DNA from: JALRBM01 sp964615445
GTDB lineage: Bacteria; Patescibacteriota; Saccharimonadia; Saccharimonadales; Saccharimonadaceae
Assembly: GCA_964615445.1 (NCBI GenBank)
Contig: CAZTOK010000004.1
Location: 8,546-72,545, forward strand
Reading direction: 5' to 3'
DNA length: 64,000 nucleotides
The position numbers were made by a program, and so were the translations under genes. Positions 16,332 through 26,362 of this stretch are shown piece after piece (position 1 is the stretch's first letter; each line of letters starts with the position of its first letter). Under the pieces are notes generated by a model. The model searched no databases and was not told the DNA's origin. It saw nothing but the letters and a program-made list of their open reading frames with translations.

Positions 16332-18050
16332 ATGAATAAGAGAGTACTTGTCGCTGCACTGTATACATTGTCGCTTCTTATTGGTCTCGCCTATCCTTTT
16401 CAGGCAAGTCAAATAGCAAATGCCGCACCAGTTACTGGATTTAACCCCGGTAACATTATTGATGATGCAGTATTTACCAAAAATAACGCTATGAATGTAA
16501 CGGAAATTCAAAATTTCCTTAATAGCAAAGTACCGAGCTGCGACACCCAGGGAACACAGCCTTCGGAATATGGTGGTGGCACCCGTGCTCAGTGGGCCGC
16601 TAATGCATCACTTCACCCGAACATAGGAGCATTCTACCCTCCTTTTACTTGCCTAAAAGACTACAGCGAAAACGGACAAACAGCTGCTCAGATTATTTAT
16701 AATATTGCCCAGCAGTACAAAATAAATCCTCAAGTATTTATCGTATTACTTCAAAAAGAACAGGGACTCGTTACTGATACATGGCCACTCAGTAACCAAT
16801 ATCAAAAAGCTACAGGCTATGGGTGCCCCGATAATTCAGTTTGTGACAGTCAATACTTTGGTTTGACCAACCAGTTAAATCAATCGGGCCGCATGTTTCG
16901 CGCTATCTTTAATAATAGCCCTAATTGGTATTCGCCGTACGTCATTGGCACTAATAATATTCTCTGGAACCCGGTTACGAGCTGCGGAAGCAGTAGCGTG
17001 GGTATAGAAAACCACTCAACACAGGCGCTTTACGACTACACTCCATACAGGCCCAATCAAGCAGCCTTAAACGCCGGGTACGGAACGGGCGACAGTTGTA
17101 GCTCCTATGGAAATAGAAACTTCTATCTCTACTTCACGGACTGGTTTGGGAGCATACGCTACACCTTTGGCCCGCAAGCCTCTAGCACTTCTCTCTATGC
17201 CAGAAGTGCCTGTACTATAGCACCTTTCAACGACACAATGATAGGACGTCTCTATAATCCTGATACTCGCGATTTCTTGTACACAAGGAGTTTTGCCGAA
17301 GCCTGCCAAGCGGTAAAATACGGCTATATATGGGACGATATTGTCATGAAATCAGCCACCGGGCCCGATGCGATACCTATTTATAGGCTCGCCAATTACG
17401 AACGGCATATTTTTACCTCCGACATCAATGCCAAAAACACTGCATTGAATGAGGGGTATAAAGACGAAGGAATAGGCTTTTATGCCTATAGTACGTCTGC
17501 AACAGGCAGAACGCCCGTATATGGCCTACAGTCTGCGGATACGTTCTTTATTACGAGTTCAGGCAAAGAAGCAGAAACCTACAATCAAACGTATAACTAT
17601 TATCTTTATGGCACCGTTTTCTATACCGATAGCCTCACTAATGCAACCGCAACCGTTAACCGATTCGTGCGCAACAATCAGCGAATCTATACTCCAAGTC
17701 AAACAGAGGGTGACAATGCCCTGCGTTACGGATTTGCAGCCGAAGGCTCTGTTTCTACTAACGATCTCGCGCCAAACGCTGGCGATCTTCCCATTTTCCG
17801 CATTCGGACTCCCGACGGCACCTATCTTTACACCATGAGTAGACTTGAACGAGATATCGCTGTTATTTACTACAACTGCACCGCCGAAGGCATCCCTTTC
17901 TATAGCCTTGCATGGTCAAATACGCCCGTATATCGGGCTTCTAATCCATATAATGGCTTCCGTATTTATGCAAGCAATATGACTGAATATAATGACGCTA
18001 CCTCGCACTACTCATACGTTGGCGACGGCATCGGTTGGTATGGTTACTAA
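16332..18050 (+). CDS. Secreted protein: lysozyme-like N-terminal domain + DUF5648 repeats
   Basis: 572 aa with a signal peptide (about 1-31, ending AAP). Residues about 40-280 contain INPQVFIVLLQKEQGLVTD, with a Glu in the position expected for a lytic transglycosylase or lysozyme-type acid, and several Cys that may pair. The C-terminal half (about 285-572) has repeated DUF5648-like blocks (IGRLYNPDTRDFLYT, IYRLANYERHIFTSD, IFRIRTPDGTYLYTM), a lectin-like repeat of secreted proteins. Similar proteins are often annotated as hemagglutinin in databases. It is a candidate for peptidoglycan cleavage or host-surface binding; activity is inferred. Confidence 0.75.
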   Translation: MNKRVLVAALYTLSLLIGLAYPFQASQIANAAPVTGFNPGNIIDDAVFTKNNAMNVTEIQNFLNSKVPSCDTQGTQPSEYGGGTRAQWAANASLHPNIGAFYPPFTCLKDYSENGQTAAQIIYNIAQQYKINPQVFIVLLQKEQGLVTDTWPLSNQYQKATGYGCPDNSVCDSQYFGLTNQLNQSGRMFRAIFNNSPNWYSPYVIGTNNILWNPVTSCGSSSVGIENHSTQALYDYTPYRPNQAALNAGYGTGDSCSSYGNRNFYLYFTDWFGSIRYTFGPQASSTSLYARSACTIAPFNDTMIGRLYNPDTRDFLYTRSFAEACQAVKYGYIWDDIVMKSATGPDAIPIYRLANYERHIFTSDINAKNTALNEGYKDEGIGFYAYSTSATGRTPVYGLQSADTFFITSSGKEAETYNQTYNYYLYGTVFYTDSLTNATATVNRFVRNNQRIYTPSQTEGDNALRYGFAAEGSVSTNDLAPNAGDLPIFRIRTPDGTYLYTMSRLERDIAVIYYNCTAEGIPFYSLAWSNTPVYRASNPYNGFRIYASNMTEYNDATSHYSYVGDGIGWYGY

Positions 18051-18069
18051 GAATAATACTAAAACTACA

Positions 18070-20502
18070 CTATGGCGCGTATCGATACTTTTCGGTGTAC
18101 TCTTTAACTGGAACTTCTTGTATGCCAGTCTTTGAAACAGTGTATACTTTTTTATGATTCAATTTTGGCATAACACCTATAAATCGTTCAATAGCATGGG
18201 CAATTGTACCGTCAATTTGACCATGTTCTGATTGAAAATCATCCGGCATAAGTCCTAAATCGAGTAGTTTATCCATTTCTTCCAAACGAAACCAAAGCAT
18301 TGTTCCGCCAAAATAGGGATACAATTCTGTCTTATCTAGCACTTTCCTAGCCACCTTATCTCCATACGAACGAGTAATTAAATCCCCAAGGATCTCTTTA
18401 TTACTTCCTATATGTCGTTTCAAAGATACAAGATGTCGACTTGGTCCGACGCTTCCGGTAGAGTTATGCCTCAGTTTTTCTATAATTGCACTAATCACTT
18501 CCGTGGTAGGCAACAGCTCTTCTAGCAAATCAGAGAGCCAATCAGAGCCATCCTCTCTATGTTTTGATTTTTTACTATGAAGTTTAAGTACGTATTCGTA
18601 ACCTGCAGCCCGCAACCTTTTAGCTACATATAAAAACGGCAATACATCTCGGCCCCGATTTGGGACAATATAACGCGTAATGATTACATTCTTGTTAGCG
18701 AGTGTCGGTTGAAAGTCTTGGTCTTTTACATCTAGCGTTACGAAAAGGTCAAATGGTTCGTTAATGAGCGCAAGGCGACTAGCAATTTTTTCCCAGAGAT
18801 CGGGATAGTAAAGGTGCACGACAACAGCTAGTTTCTTATTTTTCTCCCTTTTTAATCCATATTTAGGAATATTTTTACTATTAGCTTTGTGCTTACTATG
18901 TGCAGACAACACCTCTACCGTACGATTTAATACAGCATGGCCAAGGTGGTTAGAGGGCTCCATCATCGCGCCCTCGGCCCATTCGTTCCAAGCGTTCACA
19001 TAAATAAGCGGCGCTTTTTTATGTGATTGCTCTTTTACGATACGCTCAAGCCACGAAGCGTAAAGATCGGGGTTTGAGTTTTGATAGACAAAACCTTTTC
19101 CCTTTTTCCGAGCGTCATTGTCCCATGACGGTGTAAGACAAGGGTATGTTGGAAACGAATAAGCATTACTAAGCTTGTCATTTAGCGCAATAGAGCGGTA
19201 ATCCGCAACGATACCACTAAAGTTAATATCGAGTAGTTTCTGGCTAACATCGAGGTATGGAAACTGGTTTTTAGGGAAAAGGTTATTCTTGAAGAACGCG
19301 CTTTGTGGAGCAAAATCCAAAGCCGCATCGAATCCAAACCCACGAGGGTCTTTATCGTCAAAGCTGAAACATGAAACTAAGTGAAGCTCTTTTCCGTGCT
19401 GGATACGGAAATACTCCCTCCAAATATCAGCATATCTTTTAGGATCTTTTAGTTCAGAAGCTCGATATACGGTTAGAACGGGTTTTCCATCTTCGGTAAT
19501 ATAGCGTTCGTCAAGCAAGATGTGCTCAATGTCTTTTATAAAATTAATAGGATCTTCATCAAGATATTCCTGAGCGATAATAACGTCACTATTTCTTCCA
19601 TCCCAGCGCTTGGTCCAGTTTTCATTCGCCCAACAAATAGAGAAGTGAAAATCCCATTCCGCGTGTGACAAAAACGTTTCAAGTGGTTTTTCCATAACTT
19701 TTTTACCGCTAAACCAGTAGTAGTAAAAAGCAAAACCATAGATACCGTATTTTTTCGCAAGATCAATTTGCTCCTTGATTTTAGAATCAAGTCGCAAGTC
19801 ATAAAAACCTAAATCTTTAGGAAGGACTGGTTGTTGATGACCAATAAACCGAGGCTGGCCTGTTGTAACGTTTGCCCATTCCGTAAAGCCCTTCCCCCAT
19901 GCCTTATCGTTCTCAGGAAAGGGGTGAAACTGAGGAAGGTAAATGGCCATTATACGAGGGTCAGCATTGTGTCGCACATAGTGTGATTCTAACGCACCTT
20001 CGTAATAAAATTGCTTCCGATTATTCAGTAAGTTGATATGCTCTGGCTGATTGTTAGAGAGGTCTTTGTTATATAAATCCCTTGGCAAATCTCCGGTATT
20101 GTAAAACACCTGGGTCGTGTATAATTTTTTAAATCCACTTCCAGCGTTTATCTCAATACTGATTTCACCGTCTTGAAACTCAAACTCGCAGCTAAAACCA
20201 CTGTGAAGAGCAAGCTCTTTATCCTCTTCAGGGTGCGCCTTTGCAACATCAATCCTCTTTAGGCCAGTTTGAACAAGGTATGTTTGTTCACCATTCTTCA
20301 CCCTCATTTCATAAGGTTTTCTATCTTTAGATATGATCCATCCTTCAACGCTCAGCGTCCGTTTCTCGATAGATTTTTTACGCGGACTATCAACACTAAA
20401 ATGGTAGTTCTTCGTAATGCTAAAGCGTTCTTTTACTTTATGTTTCGTACGTCGTGTTACACGAATGACACGTTTAATGTGAGCTTTCGGGTTTAAATTC
20501 AT
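18070..20502 (-). CDS. Large glycan-assembly protein: WbsX-like domain + RgpF-like domain
   Basis: 810 aa. Residues about 185-540 match the WbsX (glycosyltransferase WbsX/GH99-like) domain: MAIYLPQFHPFPENDKAWG, FAFYYYWFSGKKV, INAWNEWAEG-type VNAWNEWAEGAMMEP. Residues about 565-790 match RgpF (rhamnan synthesis protein F): KKLAVVVHLYYPDLWEKI, RGRDVLPFLY, KLHSKKSKHREDG. RgpF-type proteins act in rhamnan export or chain extension, fitting the dTDP-rhamnose genes upstream. The stop converges with the DUF5648 gene end. The next gene upstream on this strand ends 4 nt before its start. Confidence 0.85.
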   Translation of the reverse strand: MNLNPKAHIKRVIRVTRRTKHKVKERFSITKNYHFSVDSPRKKSIEKRTLSVEGWIISKDRKPYEMRVKNGEQTYLVQTGLKRIDVAKAHPEEDKELALHSGFSCEFEFQDGEISIEINAGSGFKKLYTTQVFYNTGDLPRDLYNKDLSNNQPEHINLLNNRKQFYYEGALESHYVRHNADPRIMAIYLPQFHPFPENDKAWGKGFTEWANVTTGQPRFIGHQQPVLPKDLGFYDLRLDSKIKEQIDLAKKYGIYGFAFYYYWFSGKKVMEKPLETFLSHAEWDFHFSICWANENWTKRWDGRNSDVIIAQEYLDEDPINFIKDIEHILLDERYITEDGKPVLTVYRASELKDPKRYADIWREYFRIQHGKELHLVSCFSFDDKDPRGFGFDAALDFAPQSAFFKNNLFPKNQFPYLDVSQKLLDINFSGIVADYRSIALNDKLSNAYSFPTYPCLTPSWDNDARKKGKGFVYQNSNPDLYASWLERIVKEQSHKKAPLIYVNAWNEWAEGAMMEPSNHLGHAVLNRTVEVLSAHSKHKANSKNIPKYGLKREKNKKLAVVVHLYYPDLWEKIASRLALINEPFDLFVTLDVKDQDFQPTLANKNVIITRYIVPNRGRDVLPFLYVAKRLRAAGYEYVLKLHSKKSKHREDGSDWLSDLLEELLPTTEVISAIIEKLRHNSTGSVGPSRHLVSLKRHIGSNKEILGDLITRSYGDKVARKVLDKTELYPYFGGTMLWFRLEEMDKLLDLGLMPDDFQSEHGQIDGTIAHAIERFIGVMPKLNHKKVYTVSKTGIQEVPVKEYTEKYRYAP

Positions 20503-20505
20503 ACG

Positions 20506-22245
20506 TTATGCTTTCACTTCCATATAGCCATTTTCATGCTTAAAATTAGGGTTTAAATATATATCTTCGCGTGATGTAGTCAATGCTGGATGATGACCGG
20601 TAATGTCAGCGTGATCGTCAATGCTTAGCTGAATGTAAGGCGTATAAATATGGCGTTTGCTATCTTCTAAAAATGAAAGCGACATATCAAGTACATTAAA
20701 CTGCTTCGTTTCTTTCAGCTTTTCGAAGAACATATCCGTCTTTATAGCAAATGCTATCCCACTCACCGCACTCACGTTACGACGACTCTTGGCATAAAGT
20801 CCACGCGTATAGTGCGGATCATCAAACGGCATGCCAGCAAGCATATCTGTATATCCTAATGGCCCATAGCCTATACCAATACCAGCACTTCGTACTGTGC
20901 TGGCTGTTTCATTAAGCAAAACAGGTCCAACAAAAGCGACGCCATCAATTTCACTGTCGGCAAGAGCAATCTTTGCCCAATTATCACTCTTAATAGTAAC
21001 ATCGTCATTAAGGTAAAGGAGCGTTGTACCTTTAATTCTCCCTTTTATCTCGGCAATGTTCTGTAAATTCGTAAGCCTTATGAATGTTGCTCCTGGCGCA
21101 GCCGTCTGAAGCTGTTTTTTATGTGCATCCGATATGTTATGAACATGCAGAATAATCACTTCGTACTTCGCTCCAGCACTATGAGACACCATAGACGCAA
21201 GGAGTGCTTCTGTGCGAGCAAACGCATTGAAATAAACAACTACACTTAGGTTGCTTTTTGAATTTGGCTCATATTTTATTGTTCGGTGCTGTCGAATAAT
21301 TCCAGTTTCTACCGTACCGGTTTTTCCGATTCGTTCGATGTGATCCACGAGCAGTTTACGCTGAGCTTCGTACACATACGGTTTCGCATCAGTATCGGAC
21401 GCTGTCGAAGCAGCGTGAATACGCCAACTGTAGAGCATCTTAGGAATATGGACGATATTATGTGTTATCTCAGAAATACGAATAAATAAATCCCAATCCT
21501 GCGCACCTTCATACCCTTTTCTAAAACCGCCCACTTTGTGCATAATAGTGGTTCGAATACAAGAAAAGTGTGTAATATAATTGCAACTCTCTAAGAATTC
21601 AGGGCTAAAATCCGGCTTTAAAAAAGGATACGAATGAATTACACCCGAACCATCAATTTTATCTTCGTCAGAGTAAATAAAGTCTACCTTTTTATCAGCA
21701 CGTAGCACCTTTACAAATTCGTAGAGTGCATTTGGCCACAGCACATCATCGTGATCCATCAATGCCACAAATTTGCCTTTAGCAATGGTCAGTGCACTAT
21801 TTGTCGCCTCACTAATATGGCCATTTGTTTCACGTATAACAAGCTTAATTCTTTTATCTTTTTTCTGATATTCTTGAATGATTTTTATAACATTTTTATC
21901 TGGCGAGTTATCATCCGCAATACATAGCTCCCAGTTTACGTATGATTGGATAATTATACTTTCAATACACTCTCTTAAGTAAACTTCGGGAGTATTGTAG
22001 GTAGGAAGTAAAATACTAATAAGTGGGTCATTTTTTTTTACATCTCGCGATTGCTCATAATAGTCTTGTATAGTCGGGTAAAATGACGTGAGGTTGTAAA
22101 TTTCTCGCTGAGAATGATCCTGAACTGCCCTTAGCAATGCCTTCTTAACTGATTTAGCCGCCTTTCTCGTAAGGGGAGTGCTTTTTGCGAGTTTTTTTGA
22201 GTAGGAAAATGCTTTTTTTGCGAGTTTTTTCAGTGTTTTCTTCAT
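20506..22245 (-). CDS. Two-domain glycosyltransferase family 2
   Basis: 579 aa. The first GT2 domain (about residues 68-300) has DPLISILLPTYNTPEVYL, ELCIADDNSPD and the DxD-like LMDHDDVLWP. A second GT-A-like domain (about 335-570) has LSVVVYFNAFARTEALL and LLYLNDDVTIKSDNW. Such double GT2 proteins extend O-antigen or rhamnan-type chains by two different linkages. It is followed by the WbsX-RgpF gene and preceded by the methyltransferase and the ABC exporter, together forming one minus-strand operon (25307 to 18070). Confidence 0.85.
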   Translation of the reverse strand: MKKTLKKLAKKAFSYSKKLAKSTPLTRKAAKSVKKALLRAVQDHSQREIYNLTSFYPTIQDYYEQSRDVKKNDPLISILLPTYNTPEVYLRECIESIIIQSYVNWELCIADDNSPDKNVIKIIQEYQKKDKRIKLVIRETNGHISEATNSALTIAKGKFVALMDHDDVLWPNALYEFVKVLRADKKVDFIYSDEDKIDGSGVIHSYPFLKPDFSPEFLESCNYITHFSCIRTTIMHKVGGFRKGYEGAQDWDLFIRISEITHNIVHIPKMLYSWRIHAASTASDTDAKPYVYEAQRKLLVDHIERIGKTGTVETGIIRQHRTIKYEPNSKSNLSVVVYFNAFARTEALLASMVSHSAGAKYEVIILHVHNISDAHKKQLQTAAPGATFIRLTNLQNIAEIKGRIKGTTLLYLNDDVTIKSDNWAKIALADSEIDGVAFVGPVLLNETASTVRSAGIGIGYGPLGYTDMLAGMPFDDPHYTRGLYAKSRRNVSAVSGIAFAIKTDMFFEKLKETKQFNVLDMSLSFLEDSKRHIYTPYIQLSIDDHADITGHHPALTTSREDIYLNPNFKHENGYMEVKA

Positions 22246-22247
22246 TA

Positions 22248-23279
22248 CTAATTACCCTTCGTCATCTTACTTAGCCTATGCTTTGCAGACTGCATTTTTT
22301 GCGCCAACCGATAGGTTTTTGAATTTCGTATATTCTCGATTTCTTGCAGCAACTGCACATTATTTTCCTGCTGGACTTTAGAGGCTTGCTCAGCTTTTTT
22401 ACGCTCTTTTTCAATTTGCTTCTTCTCTTGCCCAGAAAGATTCATGAGACTCAGGTAAAATACGTTCAGCTCTTCGATAACCTTTAGCTTGTCGCCATTG
22501 GTTATATCCGTCTGCCTGGTCCCGAGCCATGCTTTAACCGTGGTGTAGTCATTGTCATTTTTTAGTCCAACAATGATTTTTCTATACGATCCCATGCCTC
22601 CAGGAAGCGTATCGAACGCTCCTAGTTCTTTATTATAATAGCTATTAAGCGCACTCATACCAGAGCCGCCAATTTCCAAGTACTTCGAGGTCAAAAACAT
22701 AGCACCTTGCATAAGCAGCCAAAGCTCAACATCATTACTGCTCATGGTGAGCGTCTTCATTCCTAATTTTTGAAGCGTCGATTCAATATCTTTCTGGCTC
22801 GGGATGGCAAAGTCAATATGTTCTTTCAGCCACCTATGTCGCTCACCGTGAAGTGTTTTATAGTAATTATCGAGGCTTTTTTCTGCAAATTCATTTGCGT
22901 CATTTTTTTGAGGAAATGCAGCAATAACCCCCCTCTTTGCAATTCGCGCAGATTCTTTTAAGAACGCGACCCTTTGCTCTTGTTTGATATGCTCTAGTAC
23001 ATCAAAGCTCAGCGCAAAATCAAACTCGTTATTTTGAAAGGGAGTTTTAGTACCGTCACCTTTTATGTATCCCTCTTCTTTAACGTCAAAAACATCAAGT
23101 ACTGTTACGTCATCGTTCGTATGAAGTGCACGAGTAACACCTTTATAGCCACCCATGTCAACTAGTTTAAATGCCTCTTTATTACTGGACCGCAAAGCAT
23201 TAATAGTTTCGTATACTTGAACTTGTCGACTGAATTGATCGAAGGGAAGATTAAGCCATTTTTTATACTGAGTTGTCAT
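22248..23279 (-). CDS. SAM-dependent methyltransferase with C-terminal coiled coil
   Basis: 343 aa. The class I methyltransferase fold covers about 25-250: KLVDMGGYKGV for the SAM-binding region, VTVLDVFD for the acidic residue, FDFALSFDVLEHI motif. The C-terminal 70 residues (EKKQIEKERKKAEQASKVQQ) are a charged coiled coil. In ABC-exported O-antigens, a methyltransferase with coiled coil (WbdD-like) caps the glycan and sets chain length. The adjacent Wzm/Wzt pair makes this role plausible, but no kinase domain is present and the assignment is inference. Confidence 0.75.
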   Translation of the reverse strand: MTTQYKKWLNLPFDQFSRQVQVYETINALRSSNKEAFKLVDMGGYKGVTRALHTNDDVTVLDVFDVKEEGYIKGDGTKTPFQNNEFDFALSFDVLEHIKQEQRVAFLKESARIAKRGVIAAFPQKNDANEFAEKSLDNYYKTLHGERHRWLKEHIDFAIPSQKDIESTLQKLGMKTLTMSSNDVELWLLMQGAMFLTSKYLEIGGSGMSALNSYYNKELGAFDTLPGGMGSYRKIIVGLKNDNDYTTVKAWLGTRQTDITNGDKLKVIEELNVFYLSLMNLSGQEKKQIEKERKKAEQASKVQQENNVQLLQEIENIRNSKTYRLAQKMQSAKHRLSKMTKGN

Positions 23280-23300
23280 ATCAATCTAACAGGCGTCTTG

Positions 23301-24494
23301 CTATTCCTGTACCTTCCATTCGTTTTTCATAAGCACAATACCTTGAACGTCGCTGTCTTGTTTAATATTGAACGTGACGGCTTTAGGAAGATATCTAAAG
23401 ACTTTTGAAACGTTTTTATTCATCACTGCTACGTTTATATAATAGGTACCAGGCCCTAAAGTTTGGTCGATAGTCACGCTGATTTTAGCAACCTTGGCCG
23501 TAATAGGATTCACGTGCGCATTTTTGCTATTGGTACCAAAAACGTACGCTCCATCAGTGTTGAAAACTTGAAACCCTACATGAATAGGTTGCGTCGTCGT
23601 TTCGCTCTCAATCGTAAATTCGGCCGTTATCGGATAACCCGATGTAAATGTTCTCGTACCCGAAGAGGCTCCCTTTGAAGTAACTTTTATGTTCTTTACG
23701 ACGTAATTGTTTACTATTTCGTCTTGCCCAGCTTTGTTCTTCTTTTTGGTACGAACATCTAAGTTCTGCTCAAGGTATCTATCGGCGATCTCACTAGGAT
23801 TACCTGAAAGCACAATTTTGCCACCATCAATAAGGATGGCTTTTTCGCAAAACCGTTGCACAGCAGACATGTCGTGAGTGACTAAAATAATCGTCCTGCC
23901 TTCTTCTTTCATATTGGCGAACATTTCGTAACATTTCTGCTGAAAGGCGGCGTCACCAACCGCCAAAACTTCGTCGAACAACAAGATATCGCTCTCTGCT
24001 CTAATAGCGATCGAAAATGCCAAACGCACCTGCATGCCTGAAGAATAATTCTTCAGCTTTTGATCCATGAACTTTTCTAGTTCTGCAAACGAAACAATAT
24101 CATCATAAATAGCTTCTACTTGTTTATGACTCATCCCAAGTAGCGCACCGTTCATAAAAATATTTTCCCTACCAGTAAGCTCAGGGTTAAAGCCAACCCC
24201 CAGCTCAATGAACGGAGTCAGGCTACCATTTACTTCTATAAGCCCAGAATCTGGGGCGTAGATGCCAGCAAGCAGCTTCAAAAGTGTACTTTTACCACTC
24301 CCGTTTTTCCCAACAATACCAAAGAATTCGCCTTTTTTAATATCAAACGATATATCAGTGAGCACCTTTTGAGTTTCAGCCCCACCCCGCCCATTAAAGA
24401 TATTAATAATTGCTTGCTTTATGCCGCTGTGCTTTTCATGCGGCAACTTAAATGTTTTATGAAGATCTTTCACTGTAATAGCGACATTACTCAT
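23301..24494 (-). CDS. wzt: Polysaccharide ABC exporter ATPase (Wzt type)
   Basis: 397 aa. The nucleotide-binding domain (about 1-245) has Walker A GKNGSGKST, signature YSSGMQVRLAFS and Walker B DILLFDEVLAVGD, with the Asp/Glu and loop typical of the Wzt/TagH group. Residues about 255-397 form a Wzt C-terminal Ig-like domain that in relatives recognises the finished glycan cap. It is directly followed by the methyltransferase and preceded by the permease (1-bp spacing), so it forms an exporter unit. Confidence 0.9.
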   Translation of the reverse strand: MSNVAITVKDLHKTFKLPHEKHSGIKQAIINIFNGRGGAETQKVLTDISFDIKKGEFFGIVGKNGSGKSTLLKLLAGIYAPDSGLIEVNGSLTPFIELGVGFNPELTGRENIFMNGALLGMSHKQVEAIYDDIVSFAELEKFMDQKLKNYSSGMQVRLAFSIAIRAESDILLFDEVLAVGDAAFQQKCYEMFANMKEEGRTIILVTHDMSAVQRFCEKAILIDGGKIVLSGNPSEIADRYLEQNLDVRTKKKNKAGQDEIVNNYVVKNIKVTSKGASSGTRTFTSGYPITAEFTIESETTTQPIHVGFQVFNTDGAYVFGTNSKNAHVNPITAKVAKISVTIDQTLGPGTYYINVAVMNKNVSKVFRYLPKAVTFNIKQDSDVQGIVLMKNEWKVQE

Positions 24495-25307
24495 TTACAC
24501 CGTCTCCGCAAAATATTTCTGATTTTTTCGGAAGTACCAACTTGCATATGCAATCAGTACCAAAACGAGAACATACGGCATCATGGTAAGCCATACACTA
24601 TCCACAAGACCACCGGTAGTTATGGTTTGATGAGTAATGAGGTTATAGCGAGTATCTTGGACGATTTGCGCTACCGGGTTAAGCATAAGAATTTTTGCAG
24701 CTAAGACACTGTGCGCAATAACCATACTAATAGGGTAAAGAAGAGGTGTTGCATAAAAAGCACCCTGTAAAAATACTTCCCATATGTGGCTAATATCACG
24801 ATATTTTACGTACAGCGCGCCCAGCAAAAATGCGATGGCTAGCGCTAGGACATAGAGCTCAAGTATATTAAACGGTAACAGCAGTGACGTAAAATGAACA
24901 TGCACGCCATTTATAATCATGAATACAAAGACGACTATTAAGTTAAGGAGGAGGTTAATAAGTGCCGAAATTGTCCCAGAAATAACAATGATATATTTTG
25001 GAAAGTTAATTTTTCGAATAAGGTCCCCTCTTGCAACAATAGCCTGCATACCCTGATTTGTAGCTTCAATAAAGAAACTCCACATAACCACACCAAGCAA
25101 AAGATATACCGGATAATGCTCAATGCCTCCACCGAAATTTAAAAACTTTACGAAGACAATATAAAGGATGGCGAAAAGAAGAAGTGGCTTCAATAACGAC
25201 CACAAGTACCCTAAGAGAGAACCTTGGTAACGCAACTTGAAATCTGTGATAACAAGCTCTCGCAACAGAATACGATTTTTACGGCTAAAGATATTTGAGA
25301 TTTTCAT
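24495..25307 (-). CDS. wzm: ABC-2 type polysaccharide export permease (Wzm type)
   Basis: 270 aa with six predicted transmembrane helices and the Wzm/TagG-type start (RELVITDFKLRYQGSLLGYLW). It is the membrane partner of the adjacent ATPase, exporting a polyprenyl-linked polysaccharide. It starts the minus-strand operon, diverging from a plus-strand GT2 gene at 25343. Confidence 0.9.
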   Translation of the reverse strand: MKISNIFSRKNRILLRELVITDFKLRYQGSLLGYLWSLLKPLLLFAILYIVFVKFLNFGGGIEHYPVYLLLGVVMWSFFIEATNQGMQAIVARGDLIRKINFPKYIIVISGTISALINLLLNLIVVFVFMIINGVHVHFTSLLLPFNILELYVLALAIAFLLGALYVKYRDISHIWEVFLQGAFYATPLLYPISMVIAHSVLAAKILMLNPVAQIVQDTRYNLITHQTITTGGLVDSVWLTMMPYVLVLVLIAYASWYFRKNQKYFAETV

Positions 25308-25342
25308 ATTATCTTAAAACAGTATAAGATATATTTAACGTT

Positions 25343-26362
25343 ATGAACAGAGTTGCTGTTGTTGTATTAAATTATAAAGGCATCGAAGACACTACTTCGT
25401 GTCTTGCCTCGCTTGCGGCACAAACATATAAAGATTTTTTAATGGTCGCGGTTGAAAATGGCTCGCATGACGGCTCAGCCGAGAAGTTTAAAGCGTTTGA
25501 AAAAAAGTACGGCAGGCGACTACACACGCTTTATAATCAAGAAAACCTTGGATTTGACGGTGGCGTCAACACCGGCATTACATGGGCACTTGAACATGAC
25601 TTTGAGTATATTGTGCTATTTAATAATGATGCAATTGCCGACAAAAAGTGGCTTGAAATACTAGTCAAAACAGCCGACAAGCAAAAAGAAGCCGGCATCA
25701 TTACAGGATTACTCCTTCATCAGGACGGAAAGACGATTGATAGCACTGGTGATTGGTTTTCAACATGGGGCTTACCATTTCCACGCAATCGAGATAATCC
25801 CACCGACAAGGCACCTGCGTCAGAGTATGTATTTGGTGCGAGTGCCGGTGCGAGTTTATATAAAGCGAAAATGCTTCACGAAATTGGCATTTTTGATAAT
25901 GATTTTTTTGCATATTATGAAGATGCCGACATTAGCTTTCGTGCCCAACTTGCCGGATGGAAGGTGTACTACGAGGCAAAAGCAGTGGCATATCATCAGC
26001 AAGGCGCTACCAGCAAACGCATGCCATCAGGCTTTACCGTGCATCAAACTTTCAAAAACCTGCCGCTTTTATTTACGAAAAACGTTCCCGCCGGTCTTCT
26101 CTTTTCCGTCGGCACCCGCTTTTGGCCTGCCTACTTTTTGATGCTTGGCAATGCTATCAAAAACGGAAGTGGCAAAGCAGCACTTACAGGATATTTTAAG
26201 AGCATTGAACTATTTTGGAAGCATGCACTATCTAAACGCCAGTATATCCAGGCGCATAAAAAGATAAGTAATGAATATCTTCGCTCTATCTTTTGGCCAG
26301 ACCTTCCACCCGATCAAACCGGTCTACGTAAATTACGCCGCTTCTTTACAGGAAAATCATGA
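25343..26362 (+). CDS. Glycosyltransferase family 2 (rhamnosyltransferase-like)
   Basis: 339 aa. The GT-A domain has VAVVVLNYKGIEDTTSCL, FLMVAVENGSHDG, the DxD-type YIVLFNNDAIADKKW and a FFAYYEDADISFRAQ motif. These closely resemble WbbL-type rhamnosyltransferases, which fits the dTDP-rhamnose genes. The C-terminal 80 residues include a hydrophobic stretch. A TATATT -10-like box lies 7 nt upstream of the ATG, so the message may be leaderless. Its stop overlaps the sucC start by 4 nt. Confidence 0.85.
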   Translation: MNRVAVVVLNYKGIEDTTSCLASLAAQTYKDFLMVAVENGSHDGSAEKFKAFEKKYGRRLHTLYNQENLGFDGGVNTGITWALEHDFEYIVLFNNDAIADKKWLEILVKTADKQKEAGIITGLLLHQDGKTIDSTGDWFSTWGLPFPRNRDNPTDKAPASEYVFGASAGASLYKAKMLHEIGIFDNDFFAYYEDADISFRAQLAGWKVYYEAKAVAYHQQGATSKRMPSGFTVHQTFKNLPLLFTKNVPAGLLFSVGTRFWPAYFLMLGNAIKNGSGKAALTGYFKSIELFWKHALSKRQYIQAHKKISNEYLRSIFWPDLPPDQTGLRKLRRFFTGKS

